Source: Guptibacillus spartinae (GTDB lineage Bacteria > Bacillota > Bacilli > Bacillales > Guptibacillaceae). Taken from it: a stretch of 57,697 nt of DNA. The DNA lies in contig NZ_JAQQWU010000020.1 in the NCBI RefSeq assembly GCF_028610625.1, positions 1 through 57,697 of the forward strand, written 5' to 3'. This document shows, one piece after another, positions 41,339 through 49,874 of this stretch; positions within the stretch are counted from its first letter, which is position 1; every line of letters begins with the position of its first letter. The notes beneath the pieces were generated by a model. The model was not told the origin of the DNA and did no database searches. It worked only from the letters and a program-made list of their open reading frames with translations. The position numbers and the translations under genes are program-made.

Positions 41339-42670
41339 TTGAAATATTTTACTACTGCACTAGTGTTGATCGGTGTTCTTATGGTGCCGATCAAATCAGA
41401 AGCAATTGATAAATATTCTACATTTGAGGATTTAAGAAAAGACTATGTAGAAGATGTTGATTATAAAATAGCGGGAGAACTAAATAGCACGCAAATATTG
41501 TTTAGCGCGATACACGGAGGAAACATCGAAGGCGGGACAGAAGATATTGTGAAAGAACTGGGCAATCGGACGAACTATAGTACATATATTTTTGAGTCAT
41601 TGTTAGATCACCAAGTCGACGAAGAGGGATTCAAGCCTATGCATATTACATCGACTAATTTTGATGAACCGATAGGATATGCTTTGGCACATGCAACATC
41701 TACAGGAATTACCTTTCACGGTTTTTATGACATTGAAAAGCCATACGTTCAGTTAGGTGGTTTAAATACAGGTTTTAAAAAGATCGTCGAAAAGGAATTG
41801 AGCGCAGCTGGCTTTGATGTTTCTGATGCGGAGTCTCATATAGCGGGAGTAAAACCAAATAATTACGCTAACATTGGCGGGTTGCAAGCAGGAGTTCAAC
41901 TAGAACTTTCAACTGCACTAAGAAAATCATTCTATGATGATGGGCGACACATATCTCGAACCGGCAATAAGACAGAAAAGTTCTATGATTTTGTAGGGGC
42001 TATTGAACGGGCAGCTGCTGAGTATGACAAAAAGTACGAAGAAATCAATGTCGGTCCTACTACAGGAGTAGTAACTACAGTCAACGAACACTTAAACATT
42101 CGGATAAAGCCAGACTTAAATTCGCGCAAAGTGGGCGACATCCCTCTAGGCGAAACTGTCGATGTCTATGAAACATACCAGGATTACAGTGTCGTCTCAT
42201 ACAATGGAGTGATTGGCTTTTCTTACGGACCTTATATCAAAAAAACAGAAGAAACGGAAGTAGAAAAGCTAACAGTTCATAACGTAACGTCTTATGCAAA
42301 TATGAGAAGCGGTCCTTCTATTAATGATCCGGTGATTGCTACCGTTCCAAAAGGTGAACAAGTTAAAATCCTAAACAAAGACCAATCTTATTACAAAGTT
42401 TCTTATTCAGGAAAGATCGGTTATGTGCACAAAAATACACTTGCTAACATCGTCACTCATTTTGTAGGAGGGGTGAATACATATTTAAATATACGCGAAC
42501 AGCCATCGATTGACTCTCCAAAACTTAGTCACGTATATGAGTACGATACAATAGAGGTAATTGATGATTCGAGTGAATGGTATAAGGTGTTATTTAACGG
42601 TCAAGAAGCATACGCCTACGGGAGTAATTTGTTCAATAGTATTTTAGACTACAGAGTTTCCATTCAATAA
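41339..42670 (+). CDS. Secreted poly-gamma-glutamate hydrolase (PghP family) with three SH3b domains
   Basis: The product has 443 residues. TTG 41339 (AGGGGGTGA upstream) gives a proper signal peptide 'MKYFTTALVLIGVLMVPIKSEA'. Residues about 25-235 are the PghP/DUF867 zinc peptidase domain: 'SAIHGGNIEGGTEDIV' (His59, Glu64), 'HITSTNFDEP', 'TFHGFYD' (His127), 'GVQLELS' (Glu189). The enzyme cuts poly-gamma-glutamate capsules and is best known from phages of capsulated Bacillus. Three SH3b repeats follow (about 245-310, 315-370, 375-435; 'LNIR.KP', 'ANMRSGPS', 'LNIREQPS'), which would bind the cell wall. It is monocistronic. Confidence 0.9.
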   Translation: MKYFTTALVLIGVLMVPIKSEAIDKYSTFEDLRKDYVEDVDYKIAGELNSTQILFSAIHGGNIEGGTEDIVKELGNRTNYSTYIFESLLDHQVDEEGFKPMHITSTNFDEPIGYALAHATSTGITFHGFYDIEKPYVQLGGLNTGFKKIVEKELSAAGFDVSDAESHIAGVKPNNYANIGGLQAGVQLELSTALRKSFYDDGRHISRTGNKTEKFYDFVGAIERAAAEYDKKYEEINVGPTTGVVTTVNEHLNIRIKPDLNSRKVGDIPLGETVDVYETYQDYSVVSYNGVIGFSYGPYIKKTEETEVEKLTVHNVTSYANMRSGPSINDPVIATVPKGEQVKILNKDQSYYKVSYSGKIGYVHKNTLANIVTHFVGGVNTYLNIREQPSIDSPKLSHVYEYDTIEVIDDSSEWYKVLFNGQEAYAYGSNLFNSILDYRVSIQ

Positions 42671-42675
42671 AAATT

Positions 42676-42700
42676 AAACCCCTTCTTGGAAGGGGTTTTG
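42676..42700 (+). terminator. Intrinsic terminator
   Basis: AAACCCCTT pairs with AAGGGGTTT, then T. Confidence 0.88.
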
Positions 42701-42757
42701 TTAAGGTGCATTTTACAAGATGAAAATATTTTTAGCGATTATACTAATTCTTGCATC

Positions 42758-43081
42758 TTACGCTAAATCAATGTCAATTTCATTATCCGATTTAACTTTC
42801 ACTTCGTAATAATCCATTCCAGATAGTCTTTCAAGCTTACCATCATTAAGAACACAATAATTACTCAATCCTTGTCTAGTAAAAATAACTTCTCCAATAT
42901 CTTTTCCATTCCCATTGTAAACATCCCAAAAGCGGTTTTCTGTATTTTCAACAATTGTTGTAGGTTTAGCCGTAACTTTATCTACACCGATGTATTTAAT
43001 TCCCTCAGCAAAAACCTTAAATTGTTGCTCTTTATCCTCATTTATATCAATAAACACACCAAACTCAGCCTCGTTTTTCAT
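42758..43081 (-). CDS. Hypothetical protein
   Basis: The product has 107 residues from ATG 43081 with AAGGAG. Beta-rich and acidic ('EFGVFIDINEDKEQQFKVFAEGIKYIGV', 'MDYYEVKVKSDNEIDIDLA'). No signal peptide or recognised domain. Monocistronic. Confidence 0.66.
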   Translation of the reverse strand: MKNEAEFGVFIDINEDKEQQFKVFAEGIKYIGVDKVTAKPTTIVENTENRFWDVYNGNGKDIGEVIFTRQGLSNYCVLNDGKLERLSGMDYYEVKVKSDNEIDIDLA

Positions 43082-43258
43082 CTGACCATCTCCTTATGAA
43101 CAATTTCTACGTAAAGATTATACCATTTAAGATTTCATTAAGAAGATATTAATATATAATTGACCATGTTATAATAAAATATATGTTTTTACGTAATTTA
43201 AATTGAAGAAGATGCTATTAATAATCAACTAATACACTTGGTAAAGGAAGATAGGACA

Positions 43259-43459
43259 TTGAAATTATACAATTGGCATAACCTTACCGAATTTGAAAAA
43301 CCACTTTACAAAAGTTTAGTTACTCAAAAAAGAAATGATTTAATATCTGAACATGGTGAAAGAAAGGAATGTTATGTAAGAGCAAAATTTTTTGCATATC
43401 ATACGATTTATAAAATCCGCTTTACCAATTCTATTAGAAGCTATTTTCATATGGAGTAA
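43259..43459 (+). CDS. Small basic hypothetical protein
   Basis: The product has 66 residues from TTG 43259, with AAAGGAAGATAGG upstream (frame open from 43238). Basic and aromatic ('LYNWHNLTEFEKPLYKSLV', 'KFFAYHTIYKIRF'). No recognised family. It is followed by a terminator at 43523. Confidence 0.55.
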   Translation: MKLYNWHNLTEFEKPLYKSLVTQKRNDLISEHGERKECYVRAKFFAYHTIYKIRFTNSIRSYFHME

Positions 43460-43522
43460 CTCAATAGCTCATAAGTAATTTCATTTTGTATACATAAAAT
43501 AACAATAGGTATCCTCATCTAA

Positions 43523-43558
43523 ACGAGAAGCAAGTTCAAGTTGTTTCTCGTTTTTCAA
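43523..43558 (+). terminator. Intrinsic terminator
   Basis: AACGAGAAGCAA pairs with TTGTTTCTCGTT, then TTTT. Confidence 0.85.
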
Positions 43559-43572
43559 GTGCTTTTACACTC

Positions 43573-43782
43573 TCATTCACCCTCGAATTTTTTCACCGCA
43601 TTTTTTACTCGAATCTGTTCTTTCTCTGTTAATAAGCTTAACGTTGATACGATTTCTTTGAATTTTAAATTTTCAACTTTGTAAAGATAATAAATTTCCT
43701 TTTCCCTTTTGGATAATTCTTCAGTTTGTATTTTTTGATACCTATGAATCTTAAATATATCTTTATCGTGATTTATTTCCAT
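43573..43782 (-). CDS. Small sigma region 4-like HTH protein
   Basis: The product has 69 residues from ATG 43782 with AAGGATG. The segment 'ELSKREKEIYYLYKVENLKFKEIVSTLSLLTEKEQIRVKNAVKKF' has the layout of sigma-70 region 4 (recognition of -35 boxes), where 'FKEIV' takes the place of 'YKEIA'. No region 2. It is about 20 kb from the region 2-only protein at 23137; whether they work together is not known. Confidence 0.5.
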   Translation of the reverse strand: MEINHDKDIFKIHRYQKIQTEELSKREKEIYYLYKVENLKFKEIVSTLSLLTEKEQIRVKNAVKKFEGE

Positions 43783-43925
43783 CTAATCATCCTTTTCATT
43801 GATATAAACTTAATTATACATATTAATCTTCAATGGAAATAGTCTTTGTAGGATAAGGCAGGTAATGTACATTAGTATGCGGAATTGATAGTGTGTTGGA
43901 AATTATTGAAAATGGAGGGGTAACG

Positions 43926-44159
43926 ATGAGATTATATTCTTTCTTCGCAAAAATTAAAAAGGACGATTGGAAAGAATCAACTTTTACTTCAGGGGTAATG
44001 GTTTCTGAAGCCGATCTCCCTTTGGAAAAGGATAAAGAAGCTGTGAGGCAAGACATAATAAAGTCTTTTACTGAAGATGGATACATGATTAGTAAAGATA
44101 TAACTATAGAGGAAGTCCAAGTTGATGGGTATGAAATATCCATTAAAAAATTAGAATAA
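43926..44159 (+). CDS. Small hypothetical protein
   Basis: The product has 77 residues. ATG 43926 has GGAGGGG upstream; the frame is open to 43893 without a site. One beta-alpha-beta unit ('MRLYSFFAKIKKDD', 'EAVRQDIIKSFTEDGY', 'VQVDGYEISIKKLE'). Function is unknown. Confidence 0.65.
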   Translation: MRLYSFFAKIKKDDWKESTFTSGVMVSEADLPLEKDKEAVRQDIIKSFTEDGYMISKDITIEEVQVDGYEISIKKLE

Positions 44160-44321
44160 TAAAGAGGAAAAGAGATTAAGTTTCCACCTTACTTGCTATT
44201 TAAACTCCAAACTACACGATATACACCTAATAAATACTTGAGAATTATAAGCGATGTAATGCGTTTCGCCAACTATTATAATGACAACTTTACTCTAGCA
44301 AAAAAAGGATGGGTTAAATCC

Positions 44322-45134
44322 GTGACTTTAGTTATATTGAGTAGAAAAGGATTCGATGGAAAAGCGGGAGGGAAGCCCAGCCCTGTATATGAAGGTCGAT
44401 TTCGCTCCTTCCCAATCCCATTTGCTAATTCAGGAGTTTTCTATCGCGATATGAAATTTAACAAAACTCATTCCTATTTGGATGTAATGATGGATCTTGG
44501 GATCACCCAATATAGCGAATGCCATTTGGACCCTGACCTTCACAAAGAGGTTCTTATTAGGGACTCAGATTGGGAACCAATTTTTGGTCAATCCGGCGGT
44601 CAAGAAACCTCCTTGCAAAAAGAAAGGGTTGGAGAAGGAGACATCTTTTTGTTCTTCGGTTGGTTTAAACATGTGAGCTTTTCCGATGGGAGATTCCAGT
44701 ACGAACAACGATTCAGTGGGGATGATGGCTTTCATGCTATTTATGGATACCTCGAAGTAGGGGAAACGGTAGACCTCAGACAAGGGGACAGGATTCCATC
44801 ATATGCAAAACAACATCCTCATGTTCTTGAATCATCACGTCGTACAGGAAGTAATCGTCTATATATCGCAAAGCGTGCAGGTACATTCCGCTTCAATCAG
44901 GAGCTTGTTTTGACGAGAGATGAAAAAACAAGAAGTTGTTGGCGATTACCTCCATTTTTTGAATCAATCGGTATAGATAAATTCAGGCAAAAAACAACTC
45001 GGACTGACGGAGAAGGACTCTGCGTCAATTTCACGGGGAGAGGTAGTCAGGAACTTTTAATAGAAAAACATCCTGATCTCGTAGATTGGTCTGAACGATT
45101 CATTAAACTCTATGGAATCCCTTCTAAAATCTAG
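44322..45134 (+). CDS. Nucleotide modification-associated domain 3 (Nmad3-like) protein
   Basis: The product has 270 residues from GTG 44322, with AAAGGATGGG upstream; the frame is open to 44193, but that extension is not conserved-looking. The family hallmarks are 'LVILSRKGFD...GGKPSPVYEG', 'FRSFPIP', 'CHLDPDL', 'WEPIFGQSG', 'VGEGDIFLFFGWFKHV' and a C-terminal 'LPPFF'. Nmad3 was defined from gene neighbourhoods around modified DNA bases in phages and mobile elements; its biochemistry is not settled. Here it is a stand-alone gene with no evident methylase or base-modifying enzyme beside it. Confidence 0.85.
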   Translation: MTLVILSRKGFDGKAGGKPSPVYEGRFRSFPIPFANSGVFYRDMKFNKTHSYLDVMMDLGITQYSECHLDPDLHKEVLIRDSDWEPIFGQSGGQETSLQKERVGEGDIFLFFGWFKHVSFSDGRFQYEQRFSGDDGFHAIYGYLEVGETVDLRQGDRIPSYAKQHPHVLESSRRTGSNRLYIAKRAGTFRFNQELVLTRDEKTRSCWRLPPFFESIGIDKFRQKTTRTDGEGLCVNFTGRGSQELLIEKHPDLVDWSERFIKLYGIPSKI

Positions 45135-45244
45135 CCCTTATTATTGGAAGTACAATGACACGTTTCTCTCGGAATATTAATCGTCAACCCTCTTAGAGTC
45201 ACAGCAATCAATCTACAGAGTAATCGGCATTTACATGCAATCGG

Positions 45245-45280
45245 AAAAGAGCTTGGAAAAAGTCCAAGCTCTTTAAAAAA
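45245..45280. terminator. Bidirectional intrinsic terminator
   Basis: AAAAGAGCTTGGA pairs with TCCAAGCTCTTT. It ends the minus-strand lipoprotein gene. Confidence 0.9.
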
Positions 45281-45281
45281 T

Positions 45282-46313
45282 CTATTTTGAAGTAATTAAC
45301 ACATCTATATTAAACATAGCATCATCCACAACACTTTCCGCTACTCTTATATTATGAGTAGACATAGGATCACTAAGGACTTGCTCCTCGATTTCAACCA
45401 CTTCTTCTAAACTGGATATAATTCCTTCAATATCATTTGTTCCATTATCCCCCAAATTGTTCTTTGTTTCTGAATCTCTCAATATAGAGTTTAATTTATC
45501 TTTTTCAGTATTCAACACTTCTATCGTATCTTGTGCACTTTTTTCATTTAAATCCAAAGAAAGAGCATCGCTATTAATCGACTGAACCTGATTCAGCAAA
45601 TCAGAAATGTCCTGTAAAGTAGCTTCTAGACCTTCTACCTTATCCCATTGTATTTCATCATCTTTATCCTCCTGGAGAGAAGAGGTTCCTTCTTGGTCCT
45701 GAGAACTACCTGGTTCTTCGTTCTCACTTGAATCTTCAGACTCATCTCCATATATATCATCAATAATCTGCTCATTTTCGTCATCCATTTGTTCTTCGTT
45801 AATCTCCGCGCTATTATCTTCTTGAGAATCAGTTGATATAGAGTCATCTTTTCCTGCATCTGGAGAGTTTTCTTCGTCATTGCCTCCTAGTAGATTCGAT
45901 ATAGCGCTTTGTCCCAGCTGATCATAAACCATAGGTCTGTCTAGAACCCCTATGCTCCCAGGTACATAAGCGTCTAATATTTCATAATCCCCATTCAATA
46001 ACATTTCATAGTTGTAAAGTTCCGAACCACTAGTAGTATTCGTACGAAATGATGAAGTAACTAAATAAAAACCATCTTCACGTTTTATTACGAGACTATT
46101 TTCGTACGTGTCGTGATTGATAATGTCAGGGTTTCCCTGACTGAATAATTGAGTGATGTACTTTACTGCGGACTCGTAAGCAATGTATTGTTTACTTTCT
46201 TCGCTTCCCGCTTCTTCCTTCCCACTTGGACTGACCACTGTTTCTTCGTTATTCCCACCACACCCGCTGATCACCAAAGAAAGAACTACTAAAAACAACC
46301 ATCCAAGCTTCAA
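45282..46313 (-). CDS. Acidic lipoprotein
   Basis: The product has 343 residues. TTG 46313 has AAGGAG 9 bp upstream and yields a clean lipoprotein signal (lipobox ISGC). After a folded-looking part (residues 40-140, 'YITQLFSQGNPDII', 'LVTSSFRTNTTSG') comes an Asp/Glu/Ser/Asn-rich linker (about 145-220) and a helical C-terminus. A surface-exposed lipoprotein of unknown role. Confidence 0.8.
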   Translation of the reverse strand: MKLGWLFLVVLSLVISGCGGNNEETVVSPSGKEEAGSEESKQYIAYESAVKYITQLFSQGNPDIINHDTYENSLVIKREDGFYLVTSSFRTNTTSGSELYNYEMLLNGDYEILDAYVPGSIGVLDRPMVYDQLGQSAISNLLGGNDEENSPDAGKDDSISTDSQEDNSAEINEEQMDDENEQIIDDIYGDESEDSSENEEPGSSQDQEGTSSLQEDKDDEIQWDKVEGLEATLQDISDLLNQVQSINSDALSLDLNEKSAQDTIEVLNTEKDKLNSILRDSETKNNLGDNGTNDIEGIISSLEEVVEIEEQVLSDPMSTHNIRVAESVVDDAMFNIDVLITSK

Positions 46314-46414
46314 AAGCCAACACTCCTTATCACTTTTTGACAACCTTGTAACTCACACCTTCAGTGAACAACATCTTACCTATGTCTAATTATTAGGGAG
46401 AGGGACTAGATTCT

Positions 46415-46470
46415 AAAAAAGTAGTTTATTATTGGTGCAAACTGTATTTGCTCAAATAATAAACTACTCA
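46415..46470 (-). terminator. Intrinsic terminator of the exonuclease gene
   Basis: GTAGTTTATTATT (46421-46433) pairs with AATAATAAACTAC (46455-46467); a T6 run follows on the minus strand. Confidence 0.8.
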
Positions 46471-46491
46471 AAAAATCATTTTCTATTTAAA

Positions 46492-47067
46492 TCATTCGTT
46501 GATAATTATAGCATTTTCTGGAACAAATACGAGAGGTCTTTTTTTAAAATCAACGATAACATTACGATAGTCAAATTCTTTTTTATCTGCTTCAGACTTC
46601 TGCAGTAGGAAGACTTCTTTGGTCATCATTACATCATCCATGGCTCGATGAGCGTTCAAAACTTTAATGTTGTTGCGTTCACATGTAACAACCAGACTAG
46701 GATTTTCTTTCGGTTCTACCATGAAGGTCAATGTACGTGTGCAAATGAATTCTTTTGGTTGGAGATAAGTGTCTATGAAAGAGAAATCGAACGGAGCATA
46801 TTGCGCTACAACGATTGTATCCTTACAAAATGAACTTAACATCGTGAGCGCTTCGGACTCTTCCATACCATGCTCACATTCTTCTTCTGTTACTTTGGCA
46901 TAGGGAGAAGGCTTGCGTCCATTCGTCAGACGTACAAATGTATGCAATGAACCATACTCATTACCTTTTGCATCGATCTTAAGTGCTGCAATTTCTGTTA
47001 CTTGTTCTTTTTTTGCATCAAGACCTGTTGTTTCGAAATCAATAATTGTATATAGACTGTTATTCAT
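46492..47067 (-). CDS. DEDDh 3'-5' exonuclease (DnaQ/PolC-epsilon-like)
   Basis: The product has 191 residues from ATG 47067 with AAGGAG. Exo motifs: 'IIDFETTGLD' (Asp-x-Glu, residues 9-13), 'APFDFSFID' (second Asp), and 'NAHRAMDDVMMT' (His and final Asp). The length is that of a single-domain exonuclease. It should degrade single-stranded DNA or RNA from the 3' end. It is a single gene with no polymerase or helicase domain attached. Confidence 0.9.
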   Translation of the reverse strand: MNNSLYTIIDFETTGLDAKKEQVTEIAALKIDAKGNEYGSLHTFVRLTNGRKPSPYAKVTEEECEHGMEESEALTMLSSFCKDTIVVAQYAPFDFSFIDTYLQPKEFICTRTLTFMVEPKENPSLVVTCERNNIKVLNAHRAMDDVMMTKEVFLLQKSEADKKEFDYRNVIVDFKKRPLVFVPENAIIINE

Positions 47068-47168
47068 AGTTAAGCACTCCTTGGCATTATTGACTGATAC
47101 TTTAAGTAAGTAATATCACTTTACTTAATATCATATTATTGTATTTCTTTAATATCTTTTATACGTAA

Positions 47169-47471
47169 CTACACACTGCATTTACCACAATATATACGAC
47201 CATCGACTATACAGTGCTCATCTTCAAAAGTTATTTCCTTAAAACACTGTTCACCATAACATTCAAACCACCAACCATCTTCAAGTTGCGCTTCAACTAA
47301 CTTGGAAGGTTCCTTTTCTAAATCATCAGCAAAACTAGCGCGTCTTGCTCTTACATTAATATACTCATCCCATCCGAGAGCTTCGCTTTTACTAATAGCT
47401 TCGCTCCTCTTGTCAGCAAATACGATTTGCTGGTATTCTCCATCCTTGTCTTGTACATGCCATGCTTTCAT
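47169..47471 (-). CDS. Phage-like zinc-binding hypothetical protein
   Basis: The product has 100 residues. ATG 47471 has AAGGAG; a GTG at 47480 overlaps that site. The start 'MKAWHVQDKDGEYQQIVFADKRSEAISKSEALGW' and a later Cys set ('FECYGEQCF', 'HCIVDGRIYCGKCS') match a small protein type frequent in Firmicute phages. Probably zinc-binding. Function is unknown. Confidence 0.75.
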   Translation of the reverse strand: MKAWHVQDKDGEYQQIVFADKRSEAISKSEALGWDEYINVRARRASFADDLEKEPSKLVEAQLEDGWWFECYGEQCFKEITFEDEHCIVDGRIYCGKCSV

Positions 47472-47690
47472 ACCCTTCACTCCTTATACTGTAAACAATA
47501 AAGAAACAGTTATTTAAAGGAAACAACCGAATGGAATCCAAGTTTTTAAAAGCATTCATCCCAGAAACCATTATCTTTAAATATTTAATAACGTATTATC
47601 TATTTCAACATACCAAATATTTCATTAAAAGGAAACAAGAATTTATAATAATATATATTTTAATAAAATTGACGGAAGGGGAGATGTAGA

Positions 47691-47987
47691 TTGTTTATTA
47701 TTCATGCAGGTTTTCATATTAACCCAGCAAAAGAAGAGGAATTTTTAAAAGAGGTTCGCTCGGTGATTGAAGCATCAAGATCAGAAGAGGGGAATATCTC
47801 ATATGATTTGTTGAAGGATACAGAGACCGAACATGTTTATACAATGGTAGAGGTTTGGAAAGATGGCGCAGCAGTCGAAAGCCATAATAAAAGTTCACAC
47901 TTTACGTCTTTTGTAGGGAAAGCACCTGAATTTCTTACAGCTCCATTAGATTTGAAAATCTATACTGGAGACAAAATCGAGAAATAA
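47691..47987 (+). CDS. Antibiotic biosynthesis monooxygenase (ABM) domain protein
   Basis: The product has 98 residues from TTG 47691, with GAAGGGGAG 7 bp upstream. A single ABM ferredoxin-like domain: 'FHINPAKEEEFLKEVRSVIEASRSEEGNISYDLL', 'VYTMVEVWKDGAAVESHNKSSHF'. Relatives (YgiN type) are dimeric and handle quinones or haem. The substrate is not predictable. Followed by a terminator at 48028. Confidence 0.9.
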   Translation: MFIIHAGFHINPAKEEEFLKEVRSVIEASRSEEGNISYDLLKDTETEHVYTMVEVWKDGAAVESHNKSSHFTSFVGKAPEFLTAPLDLKIYTGDKIEK

Positions 47988-48027
47988 TCAGGACATCATC
48001 TATAAAATAGTTTTGGTATTTAACAGT

Positions 48028-48056
48028 AAAAAAGAAGCCGATTAAGGCTTCTTTTA
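48028..48056 (+). terminator. Intrinsic terminator
   Basis: AAAAGAAGCC pairs with GGCTTCTTTT. A (TTA)n microsatellite follows at about 48057-48075. Confidence 0.88.
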
Positions 48057-48072
48057 AATATTATTATTATTA

Positions 48073-48405
48073 TTATTCACAGGCGACCTTTTTACACTCT
48101 TCCTTGATTTCTGGAAATCCATCACCTTCGCTTATACCGCCAATAAACAAACTTTCACTTACATCCATTTCGAAATCAGCATTCCCATTAACGGTCCCTC
48201 TTAAAGCGAAATTACCCATTGGACTACTGTGATCATCACTGAATTCGACTGTTTCTACATCATGATAATTATTCCTAATGTATTCTTCCGCCTTTTTTTC
48301 CGCTTTTGAGATAAATTCTTCATCATGAAATTTATCGTTTGAGTTCACATTGCATCCTCCTAAAAGTATAATAAACACAATAGCAAATAAATGGAATTTT
48401 TTCAT
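48073..48405 (-). CDS. DUF1433-like lipoprotein, probable immunity protein for the adjacent lipase
   Basis: The product has 110 residues from ATG 48405 with GAGGTG. Signal peptide with lipobox LGGC. The mature part 'KAEKKAEEYIRNNYHDVETVEF', 'PMGNFALRGTVNGNADFEMDV' has the DUF1433 layout (helix, strands, 'PMG' and 'GxxN'). In Staphylococcus aureus small lipoproteins of this kind (TilA) protect against the type VII-secreted lipase TslA. Here the gene is divergent from a TslA-like gene, 47 bp away. Family call by eye; the immunity role is inferred. Confidence 0.78.
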   Translation of the reverse strand: MKKFHLFAIVFIILLGGCNVNSNDKFHDEEFISKAEKKAEEYIRNNYHDVETVEFSDDHSSPMGNFALRGTVNGNADFEMDVSESLFIGGISEGDGFPEIKEECKKVACE

Positions 48406-48452
48406 GGAATCACCTCTCGTGGGAAATAGAAACCAAAAACAAGGAGGAACAG

Positions 48453-49856
48453 ATGATAAAACTAAGAGACTATGAAGCAGCTTATATATCTTTTACCTCG
48501 TATTCTCCGTTAAAAAAGATCCTTCGAATTAGAAATGTAAACGGTGAAATTTCTACTTGGAAAAGAGTTGATACGATAACGGATGTCGATACTGGTTTAC
48601 AAGGTTTTGTCATTCAAAACGTTTATACCGATGAAGTCGTTATTAGTTTCCGAGGTACGGAAATGCCCACTTCAGAAAAAAATGAAATCAAGTCAAAATA
48701 TGTTGGATCACCTTATCAAGATGCTCTGTTAGCGTCTGGTGAAGCTGAAATCAAGAACGGAGACATTACGTACAAAAAGAAATCCGTAAACCCAGCTAGT
48801 ATTCAAGAAGCCGATAAAGACGTGACAGAAGATGTTGAAGGAATTATCCTTGGCGATTCCAATTATACCAAAAAGAGGTATGGAACAACAGCTTATTTAG
48901 GCACACCTTCCCAAGATGCTAGCCTATCCAGTGGGCAAGCTGAATTGGATGCGAAAGCGGGGACGATCACGTATATCCATAAGAATCAATTTACTGAGGC
49001 GAAGGAGAAGGTAGACAAATATGTAGAAAAATTCGGAGCTAAAAATATTACTTTTGTAGGTCACTCTCTTGGAGGGGGACTAGCACAGTATTTCGCTATT
49101 ACGAATGATTCTAACTCAGTTACGTTTGCAGCTGCAGATATCTATTCCTTATTGACCCCAGAACTACAAAAGAGAGTTGATAATGGGGAGTTTAAAGATA
49201 ACTCCATATCCTACACATTTCCGGACGACGTAGTAGGTACTCATTTCAAACAGTCTACTGGGTCTGTGTATTACATGAGTGATCCTAGTCAGTCAGGAAT
49301 GCCTTGGATCGAATCGCACGGAATCACTAACTATTTATCGGAAAAATTATATGACGAAGATGGCTATTTCGTTCCTGAAGTTCTCTACGACGAATATATT
49401 CAAGCGCAAGTTACAACCTCACCTCTTGCTCTTAAAAATAGTGGCGTCTCAGATTTCCATATTAAGATCCAAGAGAGTCTTATGAAGGGGTATGTTCAAG
49501 AAATGAAACAAAGCGAGGAACAGATCGAAGCTACCAAACAGGCATTAGTAGCATTTTTGGATACTTACATGAACAAAATGAGGGATATAAAAAGTAAATA
49601 TCTTAATGCCGTTGGTAGTGGTCGATTTGATAAACTAAGTGAAGCCGATGTGGAAGGGAACTTTCAAGAATTCACGAAACCTCCTGAAGATGGAGTACCG
49701 ATGCTGTTCGATATCAAGACATTTGATAGCTTAATGACTGCCTTAGGCGATACTCATCAGGATACATCGGACATCGCTTTTAATATGGAAAGAATGAGCA
49801 ATGATTTGGAACGAGCAGACCAATTACTAGCTCAATGGTTACGCTACGAATCTTAA
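48453..49856 (+). CDS. Lipase with C-terminal helical (T7SS targeting-like) domain, TslA-like
   Basis: The product has 467 residues from ATG 48453 with AAGGAGG. Residues 1-300 are an alpha/beta-hydrolase of the class 3 lipase type: 'VVISFRGTE' (62-70), nucleophile Ser205 in 'FVGHSLGGGLAQ', acid Asp258/259 in 'FPDDVVG', His289 in 'ESHGITNY'. An internal repeat, 'YVGSPYQDALLASGEAE' and 'YLGTPSQDASLSSGQAE', lies between strand and nucleophile. Residues 330-467 are all-helical and resemble a WXG100/LXG-type export domain. No signal peptide. Toxin first, export domain last is the 'reverse' arrangement of TslA. Confidence 0.8.
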   Translation: MIKLRDYEAAYISFTSYSPLKKILRIRNVNGEISTWKRVDTITDVDTGLQGFVIQNVYTDEVVISFRGTEMPTSEKNEIKSKYVGSPYQDALLASGEAEIKNGDITYKKKSVNPASIQEADKDVTEDVEGIILGDSNYTKKRYGTTAYLGTPSQDASLSSGQAELDAKAGTITYIHKNQFTEAKEKVDKYVEKFGAKNITFVGHSLGGGLAQYFAITNDSNSVTFAAADIYSLLTPELQKRVDNGEFKDNSISYTFPDDVVGTHFKQSTGSVYYMSDPSQSGMPWIESHGITNYLSEKLYDEDGYFVPEVLYDEYIQAQVTTSPLALKNSGVSDFHIKIQESLMKGYVQEMKQSEEQIEATKQALVAFLDTYMNKMRDIKSKYLNAVGSGRFDKLSEADVEGNFQEFTKPPEDGVPMLFDIKTFDSLMTALGDTHQDTSDIAFNMERMSNDLERADQLLAQWLRYES

Positions 49857-49874
49857 AAAGGAGTTGTTGGACTA

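Noticed and set aside
44193-44321. N-terminal extension of the Nmad3-like gene from TTG 44193
   Set aside because: No ribosome site there; the family begins at the 'LVILSRKGFD' strand, and GTG 44322 has a good site.
48057-48075. (TTA)n trinucleotide run
   Set aside because: Short AT-rich microsatellite between a terminator and the lipoprotein stop codon; no sign of a functional role.
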